This document shows, piece by piece, positions 15,495 to 23,666 of a stretch of 64,000 nucleotides of DNA; within the stretch, counting starts at the first letter, position 1, and each line of letters opens with the position of its first letter. This DNA comes from URNF01 sp045638005 (GTDB taxonomy: Bacteria; Bacillota; Clostridia; Oscillospirales; Acutalibacteraceae), in contig JAZUAN010000059.1 in the NCBI GenBank assembly GCA_045638005.1, positions 1 to 64,000 of the forward strand, read 5' to 3'. Below the pieces are notes generated by a model that was given only the letters and a program-made list of their open reading frames with translations, was not told where the DNA came from and did no database searches. The translations under genes were made by a program, and so were the position numbers.

Positions 15495-15539
15495 AATAAA
15501 GATATTGAAAATACTTCCTTACAAAAGGGGAACTGTTAC

Positions 15540-16961
15540 ATGGAAAACACAGCAAAAACTATGGAAAAAATCGTTGCTCTGTGCAAAAACCGCGGCTTTA
15601 TCTTCGCAGGATCGGAGATCTACGGCGGTCTTGCCAACACCTGGGACTACGGTCCGCTCGGTGTGGAGCTGAAAAACAATGTCAAAAAAGCATGGTGGAA
15701 AAAATTTGTGCAGGAGAACCCTTACAACGTAGGGTTAGACGCAGCCATTCTCATGAATCCGCAGACCTGGGTTGCATCCGGTCACCTGGCAGGCTTCTCC
15801 GATCCGCTGATGGATTGTAAAGAGTGTAAAGAGCGTTTCCGCGCTGATAAACTCATTGAAGACTGGTGCCAGGAAACCGGCTTTGAACTGCCCAAGCCTA
15901 TTGACGCGTTTTCGCAGGCTGAAATGAAGGAATTTGTGGAAGAGCACAACATCCCCTGCCCCACCTGCGGCAAGCATAATTTCACCGATATCCGTCAGTT
16001 CAACCTGATGTTCAAAACCTTCCAGGGCGTGACCGAGGATGCCAAAAACACCGTGTACCTCCGCCCCGAAACCGCACAGGGTATCTTCACCAACTTTGCG
16101 AATGTGCAGCGCACCACCCGCAAAAAGCTGCCCTTTGGTATCGGTCAGATCGGTAAATCCTTCCGCAATGGGATCACCCCCGGTAACTTCATTTTCCGCG
16201 TGCGTGAATTTGAGCAGATGGAACTTGAATTCTTCTGCAAGCCCGGCACCGACCTTGAATGGTTCAGCTACTGGCGTGAATTCTGCCATCAGTGGCTACT
16301 CGCCATCGGTCTCAAAGACGAGAATCTCCGTCTGCGCGACCACGATCCGGAGGAGTTGTGCTTCTACTCCAAAGCGACCACCGACTTTGAATTCTTGTTC
16401 CCGTTCGGCTGGGGCGAGCTGTGGGGCGTTGCTGACCGTACCGATTACGACCTGACCCAGCATCAGAACACCTCCGGCAAAGATCTCACCTATTTCGATC
16501 AGGAAACCAACGAACATTACATCCCATACGTCATCGAGCCCAGCCTCGGTGTGGAACGCAGCGTGCTTGCCGTGCTGTGCGACGCGTATGACGAAGAGAT
16601 TGTAGATGCTGAGAAGAACGACACCCGCGTGGTGATGCGCTTACATCCCGCATTGGCGCCCTTCAAAGCCGCCGTGCTGCCGTTGTCCAAAAAACTCGCC
16701 CCCAAGGCACAGGAAATCTATGCGGAACTCGCAAAAGACTTCATGGTGGATTATGACGACGCCGGCTCTATCGGCAAGCGTTACCGCCGCGAGGACGAGG
16801 TCGGTACACCGTTCTGTATCACCGTTGACTTTGAAACGGTCGGCGATGAAAACACACCCGCCGATAACTGCGTGACCGTTCGCGAACGCGATTCTATGGA
16901 ACAGGTTCGTGTACCGATTGCCGAACTCAAAGCCTATCTCGCCGAAAAGATCGCTTTCTAA
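15540..16961 (+). CDS. glyQS: Glycyl-tRNA synthetase, single-chain class II
   Basis: 473 residues. It charges tRNA-Gly. This is the dimeric alpha-2 type: motif 1 region GVELKNNVKKAWWKKFVQ, insertion with zinc-binding CKECKERF and CPTCGKHNF, motif 2 FRNGITPGNFIFRVREFEQME in outline, motif 3 PSLGVERSVLAVLCDAY, then the C-terminal anticodon-binding domain. A ribosome site AAAAGGGGAA lies upstream of the ATG. It is monocistronic with its own terminator. Confidence 0.97.
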   Translation: MENTAKTMEKIVALCKNRGFIFAGSEIYGGLANTWDYGPLGVELKNNVKKAWWKKFVQENPYNVGLDAAILMNPQTWVASGHLAGFSDPLMDCKECKERFRADKLIEDWCQETGFELPKPIDAFSQAEMKEFVEEHNIPCPTCGKHNFTDIRQFNLMFKTFQGVTEDAKNTVYLRPETAQGIFTNFANVQRTTRKKLPFGIGQIGKSFRNGITPGNFIFRVREFEQMELEFFCKPGTDLEWFSYWREFCHQWLLAIGLKDENLRLRDHDPEELCFYSKATTDFEFLFPFGWGELWGVADRTDYDLTQHQNTSGKDLTYFDQETNEHYIPYVIEPSLGVERSVLAVLCDAYDEEIVDAEKNDTRVVMRLHPALAPFKAAVLPLSKKLAPKAQEIYAELAKDFMVDYDDAGSIGKRYRREDEVGTPFCITVDFETVGDENTPADNCVTVRERDSMEQVRVPIAELKAYLAEKIAF

Positions 16962-16978
16962 AAATCGCATAACAAAGG

Positions 16979-17014
16979 AAAAGCCGGATGGTAGAATTAC
17001 CATCCGGCTTTAAA
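16979..17014 (+). terminator. Terminator of glyQS
   Basis: AAGCCGGATGGTA / TACCATCCGGCTT perfect 13-bp stem followed by T-rich sequence. Confidence 0.88.
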
Positions 17015-17027
17015 ATTTCGATAATAA

Positions 17028-17054
17028 TAAAAAATCCCAATTTGTTGGGATTTT
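17028..17054 (-). terminator. Terminator of the 42-residue peptide gene
   Basis: AAAATCCCAA / TTGGGATTTT; on the minus strand it is followed by Ts and lies nine bases after the peptide stop codon, supporting transcription of that small gene. Confidence 0.8.
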
Positions 17055-17062
17055 CATATTGC

Positions 17063-17191
17063 TCAGGTGGGCGGGATCAAAGAAGAGGCATTGATCAGCG
17101 GATCGTCGAAATCCAGCTCTGTTGTCGCAACTTCCTCTTGGAACATATAACGCAAGGATGTTACCACAGGGGAAACATACTCTTTTTTCAT
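17063..17191 (-). CDS. Small peptide with MKK-x-Y-x-S-P start, copy 1
   Basis: 42 residues beginning MKKEYVSPVV, with an acidic middle (TTELDFDDP) and ending SSLIPPT. No cysteine, no signal peptide and no membrane segment. The start shown is chosen by its likeness to the 43-residue peptide at 23427, which begins MKKTYESP; an upstream ATG four codons earlier is possible, and the ribosome site is weak (AAAGAG). A terminator follows directly. I recall similar short hypothetical proteins in gut Clostridia but know no function. Confidence 0.65.
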   Translation of the reverse strand: MKKEYVSPVVTSLRYMFQEEVATTELDFDDPLINASSLIPPT

Positions 17192-17315
17192 CTCGCAAAA
17201 CATCTCTTTAAACAAGCAATTAAAGCTGTATAGAAAAAAGCACAAACTTTCACAAAAAAGTGAAGCACGCTATTTCTCGAAAAGCAAGTGTTTTTTAGTG
17301 AAACTGTATATAATT

Positions 17316-17762
17316 CTATCTTTTGCGTAAGGCGCGAAAAAAATCCTTTAATTGCGCGGCACAAGCCTCCTTGCAGATGCCGCAGGTGCATGCCGGTTTG
17401 TGATTATACGGCAAAGAAAACAAATCAACAACCGAGCCGCAAGATCCCGCCTTCGGGTCTGCGGTACCGACATATACATGCTCGATACGCGCATTGATAA
17501 TGGCACCTGCACACATCGGACAGGGTTCCAATGTCACGTACAGATCACAGCCGGACAATCTCCAACCGCCAAGCGTTTTGCAGGCATTGTCAATAGCCTC
17601 AATTTCCGCGTGAGCAAGCGCATTTTTATCCTTTTCACGGCGGTTTCTGCCGGTGCCGACAACCTCGCCGTTCTTCACGATAACAGCACCGACCGGCACC
17701 TCTTGTTCAGCGGCAGCCTCGGCGGCAAGTGAAATCGCCAACTGCATATATGTTTCGTGCAT
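17316..17762 (-). CDS. tadA: tRNA-specific adenosine deaminase
   Basis: 148 residues. It converts A34 to inosine in tRNA-Arg(ACG). Zinc and catalytic residues are visible: HAE (His51, Glu53) and PCPMC (Cys81, Cys84). The segment DPKAGSCGSVVDLF is typical of TadA and separates it from cytidine and guanine deaminases. The gene follows the CPBP protease-like gene in the same direction and has normal length. Confidence 0.94.
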   Translation of the reverse strand: MHETYMQLAISLAAEAAAEQEVPVGAVIVKNGEVVGTGRNRREKDKNALAHAEIEAIDNACKTLGGWRLSGCDLYVTLEPCPMCAGAIINARIEHVYVGTADPKAGSCGSVVDLFSLPYNHKPACTCGICKEACAAQLKDFFRALRKR

Positions 17763-17781
17763 ACATACACCTCCGAGACAT

Positions 17782-18759
17782 CTATATCAAAGAACTCTCG
17801 ATCATCCGTAAAACAATCAGAATAACCGCTATGATAACCAACGGAGATTTTACAAAAACAGACAACATCTCCCCTGTTGATCCCTTTGCGGGCGACGGCT
17901 TTCGCAACAGGGGCGAACGTAAAATCGCGCATCCGATCAAAACCACCGCACCGATAAGACCGATAGTAAGCAGCAATAATGTGTATAGCGCGCCCGCAGT
18001 CATATCCTCCATAGACAATGTGACATACTCCAAAAGCAGCGACAATCCGTTGTTGCAAAAATGGATAATGATCGCCAACCAAACATTGCCGGTAGACACG
18101 GTGATATACCCGAAAACAAGACCCACCAGCAATGCAAACACACTTTGCGCGATGCCTCCGTGGATCGCACCGAACAAAACAGCGGATAAAATGATCGCAA
18201 ACCAGTCGCCGTATTTGCGCAAAGAACCGAGAATGCATACGCGGAAGATCAACTCTTCCAACAAAGCAGGCAACACCGCCCAGACGAACAGATTGAGTAG
18301 GAAATTGTGCGGTGTGCCGTCCAAAAAGGTCGGCACCTCAGGCGATTCGATACCGTAGTTTTGCAACCAGACGGATAGAACAGACGCAACCATGTTCGCA
18401 ATAACGCAACCGCCCATACCCACTAAAACAGCAGCCGCGCCGGTGGTAAAACGCACCGGTCGCGCGGTCATAAGCGCGCGGGGAGAGCGGTCAAACAAAA
18501 GACTGCAAAACAACACCGGCGTGCCCATAGAAAACATATATATGCATCCATAAAACAACAAATACCCAATGTCACCCAACCCGAGATCCGGTAGCAACAG
18601 CGCCTCGTACGGAAACAAAAAACTTGCAATCAGCGAATACACGAAGGTTAAAAAGGTCATGACCAAAATCAGTATACCGCCGATGAAATTGCTGTCGTCA
18701 CGCAGCAACTCCCGCCGTTCCGGTGTCAGACGAGAAAAGGGCATATAATATTCAAACAT
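17782..18759 (-). CDS. CPBP-family intramembrane glutamic protease
   Basis: 325 residues with about eight hydrophobic segments. The ABI/CPBP motifs are present: EELIFRV (the EExxxR box) and later FGAIHG and a further histidine-poor helix ending FGYI. Family members cleave membrane substrates or act in bacteriocin immunity and protein modification. The ATG overlaps the argS stop codon by one base (TAATG), so translation may be coupled. The natural substrate is not visible. Confidence 0.88.
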   Translation of the reverse strand: MFEYYMPFSRLTPERRELLRDDSNFIGGILILVMTFLTFVYSLIASFLFPYEALLLPDLGLGDIGYLLFYGCIYMFSMGTPVLFCSLLFDRSPRALMTARPVRFTTGAAAVLVGMGGCVIANMVASVLSVWLQNYGIESPEVPTFLDGTPHNFLLNLFVWAVLPALLEELIFRVCILGSLRKYGDWFAIILSAVLFGAIHGGIAQSVFALLVGLVFGYITVSTGNVWLAIIIHFCNNGLSLLLEYVTLSMEDMTAGALYTLLLLTIGLIGAVVLIGCAILRSPLLRKPSPAKGSTGEMLSVFVKSPLVIIAVILIVLRMIESSLI

Positions 18760-20498
18760 TACATAACCTCCGGCGCTTCGATTTTCAGAAGCGTCAAAGC
18801 GTTACGCAGGGTGATACGAGTCGCATCGCACAGCATCAAACGTGCCTGCATCATACCTGCATCCTCGCCCTTTACGCGGCATGCATTGTAGAATTTGTGG
18901 AACAGGGTCGCAAGCTCCATGCAATAGCGGGTGATACGCGCCGGCTCATATTCCTTCGCCGCTTCCACGATCTCCTTGCTGAAACCGGAAATATAGCGGA
19001 TGAGTTCGCGCTCCTCAGAGGTGGACAACATATTGAGAGCAGCGGCAGCAGGTGTAACCTCTACTCCCTCCTCCTGCATTTTACGGAAGATGGAACAGAT
19101 ACGCGCATGCGCATACTGCACATAGTAAACGGGATTGGAGGAGGATTGCTCGATCGCAAGATCCAGATCAAAATCCATACGGGTACCCGCCTCGCGCAGA
19201 ATAAAGAAGAAACGCGCTGCATCAGCGGGAATCTCGTCTAAAAGGTCTACCAGCTGAATGGCTTTGCCGGTGCGCTTGGACATACGCACCACCTCACCGT
19301 CACGCATCAGACGCACAAGCTGGATGAGCACCACTTTGAGCTTGTCGCCATCAAGACCGATGGCATCCATAGCACCCTTCATGCGGGCAACGTGACCGTG
19401 ATGGTCCGCACCCCACACGTCAATGCAGGTATCAAAGCCACGCAGGAACTTATTGCGATGGTACGCAATATCCGCAGCAAAGTAGGTGGGATTGCCGTTG
19501 GCGCGGATGAGCACGTCGTCTTTGAGCTCGAGTTTTTCGATTTCCTCGTCGGTTTTGCCTGCGGCACGGAATTTTTCGGTAAGAATTTCCGCATTTTTAT
19601 ACCACAAAGCGCCATCCTTTTCATAGGTCAGCCCGTTTTTCTTGAGGATATCGATCACCTCGCGCACCTCGCCGCTTTCGTGCAGGCGGGATTCGCGGAA
19701 CCACTCATCATACACGATACGATAGGTGTTCATATCCTCATGCATTTTATCAATATTTTTGGGCAACGCGAAATCCACCAAAGCCTCGCGGCGGACAGCG
19801 CTGTCCGTCTCCACGAATTTGTCACCATTTTCATTGGCAAAGTTCTTCGCGTGCTCGCGAATATCGTCGCCCTGGTAGGCATCCTCAGGCATCGGCACAG
19901 CCTCTTCGCCTTTGAACAGTTGCAAATACCGCACTTCAAGAGAAGTTGCGAATTTTTCGATCTGATTGCCGGCGTCGTTGATGTAAAACTCACGCCATAC
20001 ATCAAAACCTGCCGCATCCAAAACAGCAGCAAGGCAATCGCCCAGCGCACCGCCGCGGGCATTACCCATGTGCATGGGACCGGTGGGGTTGGCAGAAACA
20101 AATTCCACCATCACCTTTTTACCCTCGCCAAAATTCGAACGACCGTAGGTATCTTTTTTATCGCACACGTCCTGCACGATATCCGCATAATAAGCGGGGG
20201 ATAAAAACAAATTGATAAAGCCGGGACCTGCGACCTCTACCTTTTCAAAATAGGTGCCGTCAAGGTCGAGATGACTGATAAGCGCATCCGCAATCTGACG
20301 CGGCGCTTTGCGGAACGCGCGGGCGGATACCATCGCCACATTCACCGCCAAATCACCATGCGCACGGTCACCGGGGATTTCCACGGTATACGCAGGCAGC
20401 TCCGCTTCGGGCAGCTCTCCCGCCGCGATTGCCGCTTGTACCGCGGCAGCAATGCGTTCTTTTAAAGTGGTTTCAGCCAAATTTACGATTTGAGACAT
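18759..20498 (-). CDS. argS: Arginyl-tRNA synthetase
   Basis: 579 residues from the ATG at 20498, picked because GAAAGGA stands eight bases upstream; a longer frame start has no such site. Class I motifs: the HIGH-equivalent HMGN in NPTGPMHMGNARGG, and MSKRTG as KMSK-equivalent. The N-terminal Add-1 domain and C-terminal anticodon-binding domain are complete. It follows the DUF1934 gene as in Bacillus (ywiB-argS order), and is followed by the CPBP gene. Confidence 0.97.
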   Translation of the reverse strand: MSQIVNLAETTLKERIAAAVQAAIAAGELPEAELPAYTVEIPGDRAHGDLAVNVAMVSARAFRKAPRQIADALISHLDLDGTYFEKVEVAGPGFINLFLSPAYYADIVQDVCDKKDTYGRSNFGEGKKVMVEFVSANPTGPMHMGNARGGALGDCLAAVLDAAGFDVWREFYINDAGNQIEKFATSLEVRYLQLFKGEEAVPMPEDAYQGDDIREHAKNFANENGDKFVETDSAVRREALVDFALPKNIDKMHEDMNTYRIVYDEWFRESRLHESGEVREVIDILKKNGLTYEKDGALWYKNAEILTEKFRAAGKTDEEIEKLELKDDVLIRANGNPTYFAADIAYHRNKFLRGFDTCIDVWGADHHGHVARMKGAMDAIGLDGDKLKVVLIQLVRLMRDGEVVRMSKRTGKAIQLVDLLDEIPADAARFFFILREAGTRMDFDLDLAIEQSSSNPVYYVQYAHARICSIFRKMQEEGVEVTPAAAALNMLSTSEERELIRYISGFSKEIVEAAKEYEPARITRYCMELATLFHKFYNACRVKGEDAGMMQARLMLCDATRITLRNALTLLKIEAPEVM

Positions 20499-20524
20499 AT
20501 ATAGGACATCCTTTCGGGAAATTT

Positions 20525-20935
20525 TCAAGAATTTACTGTGATATGTAAGTCCTGTCGCGACATCATACTGCCGCCGACATCAAGGGTGTAGGACAGATCC
20601 AGTGTACCGCTGCCGAGTGCGAGATCTTGTTGCATCTTATCGCAAAACACACCAAGCATCAGGCTCCCCACCGGGGTAGCATAACTGCACACATGGCGTT
20701 TTTTGTACTCCAAAACGAGCAGACCCACACTGGTGCCTCGTCGTTCAAGCGTTACCTTTTCGGGCTGTATCCGCAAGGTAGTCACGGTACCCTCCATGCC
20801 GGTGGCGGCGGTTTCCTGGTAACAAAGTGAAAAGCCGTCATCCTCCGTTCGCATCAAAGCGGCGGTGGTCAGTTCTACCGTATCACATTGTCCGTCCACA
20901 TGCTGTGTGCCGATCACGGTGATCATCACCTTCAC
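20525..20935 (-). CDS. DUF1934 beta-barrel protein (YwiB-like)
   Basis: 136 residues, all-beta, calycin-like DUF1934 pattern: YQETAATGMEGTVTTLRI, a central basic strand, and the closing SGTLDLSYTLDVGG. It lies immediately upstream of argS with a 26-base gap, the same order as ywiB-argS in Bacillus. Function is unknown; conserved linkage suggests a role near translation or arginine metabolism, but that is inference. Confidence 0.88.
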   Translation of the reverse strand: MKVMITVIGTQHVDGQCDTVELTTAALMRTEDDGFSLCYQETAATGMEGTVTTLRIQPEKVTLERRGTSVGLLVLEYKKRHVCSYATPVGSLMLGVFCDKMQQDLALGSGTLDLSYTLDVGGSMMSRQDLHITVNS

Positions 20936-21009
20936 GAATATCCCCCCTTATACAGACAGTCGTAAATAAATATAACACAATAATTATGAAAGTGCAACTC
21001 CTTTATACA

Positions 21010-21040
21010 CAAAAAGACCGCCAAAAGGCGGTCTTTTTGT
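21010..21040. terminator. Terminator between DUF1540 and DUF1934 genes
   Basis: AAAAAGACCGCC / GGCGGTCTTTTT perfect stem, able to work in both directions. Confidence 0.85.
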
Positions 21041-21114
21041 CCATCACCTAACCCTAAAATCTACCATGCCGGTTTTCCGGTGTGCCGAATAAGCTCGGTG
21101 AAGGAAGGACACTG

Positions 21115-21282
21115 TTACTTCTTTTGGAAAGACATGCAGTCGGTACACTGATCCATGGTGGGATTACCCTCATGAGTACCCACGGTAATGCGGTCCAGCG
21201 CACAGTATTCACCACAAGTGCTGTGGTTTGCGCACTGGGTCACATGACATTCAATGCACTTATTCTCCTTGGAACATTCCAC
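21115..21282 (-). CDS. Small cysteine-rich DUF1540 protein
   Basis: 55 residues from a GTG at 21282, chosen because AAAGGAGG lies nine bases upstream. It has eight cysteines: CxxxxxCxxC, then CxxxxxxCxxxC, DRITVG and CTDCMSF, the DUF1540 metal-binding pattern. The longer open frame (from 21390) crosses a set of hairpins and is probably not coding. DUF1540 proteins are common in Clostridia and expected to bind metal; their role is not known. Confidence 0.82.
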   Translation of the reverse strand: MECSKENKCIECHVTQCANHSTCGEYCALDRITVGTHEGNPTMDQCTDCMSFQKK

Positions 21283-21296
21283 GGTAAGCAGCCTCC

Positions 21297-21394
21297 TTTC
21301 TCGGAACTGAGAAAGCCGACAACCATCCATCGATCGCGTGTCGGCAGGCAGGGTTTTCGCCCTACCGATGACAGGATCCGCACCTGTCATCGGT
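21297..21394 (-). ncRNA. Structured leader of four stem-loops before DUF1540
   Basis: Reading the minus strand: a 12-bp perfect stem (ACCGATGACAGG/CCTGTCATCGGT), AGGGCGAAAACCCT, a GCCGACA/TGTCGGC stem with a 17-base loop, and TTTCTC/GAGAAA. The last hairpin directly abuts the GGAGG ribosome site. I do not recognise a known riboswitch in it. Confidence 0.55.
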
Positions 21395-21443
21395 ACGAAT
21401 TCTGTCCCCCATAGATTGCCCGAGAAAAGTACCGCTTATGCAT

Positions 21444-22244
21444 TTATAACGCCGAAAGGCTGCTAAAAGTATATCCCATTTCTTTCCATTTTGTGAGCAG
21501 TTCATCTAAAATCTCACAATTGGTGCGGGAGGTGCTGTGCAGCAGCACGATAGCACCCGGGTGAATACGCGGCAACAGCTTTGCAAAAGCCTGCTCCTTT
21601 GTAGGCTGATCATCTACGTACCAATCCACGTAGGCAAGGCTCCAAAAGAACGTTTTATACCCTCGCTCGTGCGCCATTTTGAGGTTTTGCTCGCTGTATT
21701 TTCCCTGCGGTGGTCGATACAATTTTTGCATTTCTTGTCCGGTGATCTCCGCATATTTTGCTTCCAACTTTGACAGTTCCTTTTCAAAACCTTCAGCGGC
21801 GCTGATCGCAGACATATCCGGATGGCTGTACGTGTGATTACCGACGATATGCCCTTCTGCTACCATGCGTTTTACAAGTTCGGGTTGTGTTTCCAAAAAA
21901 TTCCCCACAACGAAAAAAGTTGCAGGCACCTGATGCTTTTTAAGGGTATCCAGAATAGCGGCGGTGTAGCCGTTATCATACCCCGCGTCAAAGGTGAGGT
22001 AGATCACCTTTTTTGTGGTATCTCCTGTATACATCGCGTTATATTGCTTTAAAAAATCGGCAGACGCATTCCCGACCGGCGTGGTGCCGTCCTCGCCAAA
22101 ACGCAGACCCCAATTGGTGTTTACCGATGCTGCCGCAAGTGAAACCCCTGTATGCATGCGGGTAGCGCTGATAGTGCACAACAAAATCGCTGCACAAGCC
22201 GCCAATGCCGTCAACACATAGCTGCGACGGATAATACAGTACAT
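21444..22244 (-). CDS. Polysaccharide deacetylase, PdaA-like
   Basis: 266 residues from the ATG at 22244 (GGGGAG upstream). A signal anchor occupies about residues 8-28. The NodB domain shows the catalytic TFDAGYDNG, the metal-binding HTYSHP, RPPQGKYSE and the final LLHSTS motif. This pattern matches PdaA, the N-acetylmuramic acid deacetylase that prepares muramic lactam for spore cortex, although other peptidoglycan deacetylases are close. It is exported and membrane-anchored. It transcribes away from the thiamine riboswitch. Confidence 0.9.
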   Translation of the reverse strand: MYCIIRRSYVLTALAACAAILLCTISATRMHTGVSLAAASVNTNWGLRFGEDGTTPVGNASADFLKQYNAMYTGDTTKKVIYLTFDAGYDNGYTAAILDTLKKHQVPATFFVVGNFLETQPELVKRMVAEGHIVGNHTYSHPDMSAISAAEGFEKELSKLEAKYAEITGQEMQKLYRPPQGKYSEQNLKMAHERGYKTFFWSLAYVDWYVDDQPTKEQAFAKLLPRIHPGAIVLLHSTSRTNCEILDELLTKWKEMGYTFSSLSAL

Positions 22245-22351
22245 ATACATCTCCCCTTTGTTGCAGTATATGTTTGTAAACCACAAAAAATGTGCTTGAC
22301 TTTTTTTAAATATGGGTGTACGCTGATGACAGCAAAATTGCATAAAAAAAG

Positions 22352-22440
22352 CAAGGGGAGCTGGCTGTGCGTCGGCTGAGAGCGGATACAGATATCCGAA
22401 ACCCTAAACCTGATCCGGATAATACCGGCGGAGGGATCGT
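22352..22440 (+). ncRNA. TPP riboswitch
   Basis: The THI-box core is easily seen: GGGGAGCTG..., GGCTGAGAG, CCCTAAACCTGATCCGGAT, AATACCGGCGGAGGGA. It lies 90 bases upstream of thiT and should lower expression when thiamine pyrophosphate is abundant. Confidence 0.95.
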
Positions 22441-22528
22441 TTTTAAGGTGCAAACTGTATTTTGTGCCAACTTATCACCTTTCGTCATCCGGCGGGAGGT
22501 TTTTTTGTGCGCAAAAAGGAGAATTGCC

Positions 22529-23329
22529 ATGAAAAACAAAACCGTCCGTCTCACCGAAAGCGCTGTCATGCTGGCCCTCGCCACCGTGCTGAGCGTGCTG
22601 CCCATTTTAGAACTGCCGTACGGCGGCAGTATCACCGTTTGCAGCGGTCTGCCGCTGCTCATCATCGCCTACCGACACGGTCCAAAATGGGGATTGTTCA
22701 CCGGTGTCGTATACGGCCTTTTGCAGATGTTGCTGGGCATGAAAAACGTGTTGTATTTCTCTTCTGCTCTTTCAATCGTTGCCGTTATCCTTCTAGACTA
22801 TATACTGGCGTTTGCCCCTCTGGGACTTGGCGGTATCTTCCGCAATATCTGCAAAAAACAGACCACCGCTATGCTTATCGGCACGCTGCTCGCATATTGC
22901 ACGCGGTATATATTGCACGTTATCGCCGGCTTTACCGTCTGGGCAGGCTTCTCTATTCCCGACCAAGCCGCTATTCTCTATTCGCTCGCCTACAACGCGA
23001 CCTATATGCTGCCGGAAACCATTGTTATACTACTCGGTGTTTCATTGGTGGCAAGCATGCTGGATTTCCAAGGCGGGACGGTTGGCAGAGTAGCTGCAAA
23101 GAGCGGTACATTCGATTGGCTTGCGGGTGCGGCCGGTCTTGTAACGATCGCAACCCTCATTTATGACGTGCGGGAGGTGTTTGCTCATCTGCAAGACGGA
23201 GAAAGCGGCGACTTTATCATTGCCGGTCTGGCGAACGTAAATTGGAGTGCGGTAGGCATCGTCACCGTATGCGGTGCAGCAGTGACAGCCGCATTGCTTA
23301 TCATCCGCTCGTCACGCAAAAAAGTGTGA
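22529..23329 (+). CDS. thiT: Thiamine ECF transporter S component ThiT, C-terminally extended
   Basis: 266 residues from the ATG at 22529 (AAAAGGAGA upstream); the longer open frame begins inside the riboswitch. Residues 1-185 match ThiT: hydrophobic helices, LPYGGSITVCSGLPLL, and the ligand-site helix with YILHVIAGFTVWAGF. A TPP riboswitch in front confirms the substrate. The C-terminal 75 residues add two more possible helices with a hydrophilic loop, beyond the usual length of about 190. EcfA/EcfT must come from elsewhere in the genome. Confidence 0.93.
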   Translation: MKNKTVRLTESAVMLALATVLSVLPILELPYGGSITVCSGLPLLIIAYRHGPKWGLFTGVVYGLLQMLLGMKNVLYFSSALSIVAVILLDYILAFAPLGLGGIFRNICKKQTTAMLIGTLLAYCTRYILHVIAGFTVWAGFSIPDQAAILYSLAYNATYMLPETIVILLGVSLVASMLDFQGGTVGRVAAKSGTFDWLAGAAGLVTIATLIYDVREVFAHLQDGESGDFIIAGLANVNWSAVGIVTVCGAAVTAALLIIRSSRKKV

Positions 23330-23363
23330 TTTTAGGGCGGCCGCATGTAAAATCATAAAACGC

Positions 23364-23392
23364 TTGCAATTTTTACGCAGATAGCGTATAGT
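23364..23392 (+). promoter_or_regulatory. Promoter of the 43-residue peptide gene
   Basis: TTGCAA at 23364 and TATAGT at 23387, 17 bases apart, 35 bases before the ATG. Confidence 0.75.
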
Positions 23393-23426
23393 AAAAGATG
23401 ATAAATAAAAAGTGGAGGCGTACTAC

Positions 23427-23558
23427 ATGAAAAAAACATACGAAAGCCCCCTAATGGAAATCGCAGGCATTTGTGTTGCCGAACCCTTTAGTACCAGCGG
23501 CAAGGATATCATCTATGACAGCAACGAAGGCTGGGGCCCCATCATTCCGATTACTTGA
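23427..23558 (+). CDS. Small peptide with MKK-x-Y-x-S-P start, copy 2
   Basis: 43 residues: begins MKKTYESPLMEIAGICV and ends with EGWGPIIPIT. It has a near-consensus promoter, a GTGGAGG ribosome site and its own terminator, so it is almost surely expressed as a stand-alone unit. There is one cysteine, no signal peptide, and the centre carries a STSG segment. It shares its first residues and length with the peptide at 17063. No maturation enzyme lies next to it. Function unknown. Confidence 0.82.
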   Translation: MKKTYESPLMEIAGICVAEPFSTSGKDIIYDSNEGWGPIIPIT

Positions 23559-23570
23559 TCTGCATACCCG

Positions 23571-23602
23571 ATCCCTCTCCCACACGGGAGAGGGATTTTT
23601 TT
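23571..23602 (+). terminator. Terminator of the 43-residue peptide gene
   Basis: ATCCCTCTCCC / GGGAGAGGGAT perfect 11-bp stem, 4-base loop, T-run. Confidence 0.92.
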
Positions 23603-23666
23603 ATGACCGAACACCCTCGCCCTGCATATTTATAGTAGTGAGTTCACTCATGAAAGGAGCGGTCAT

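Noticed and set aside
15285..15539. T-box leader for glyQS
   Set aside because: The promoter is only about 70 bases before the ATG and no TGGN or specifier structure is visible.
22367..22528. N-terminal extension of ThiT
   Set aside because: The extension lies in the TPP aptamer; the true start is the ATG at 22529 with a proper ribosome site.
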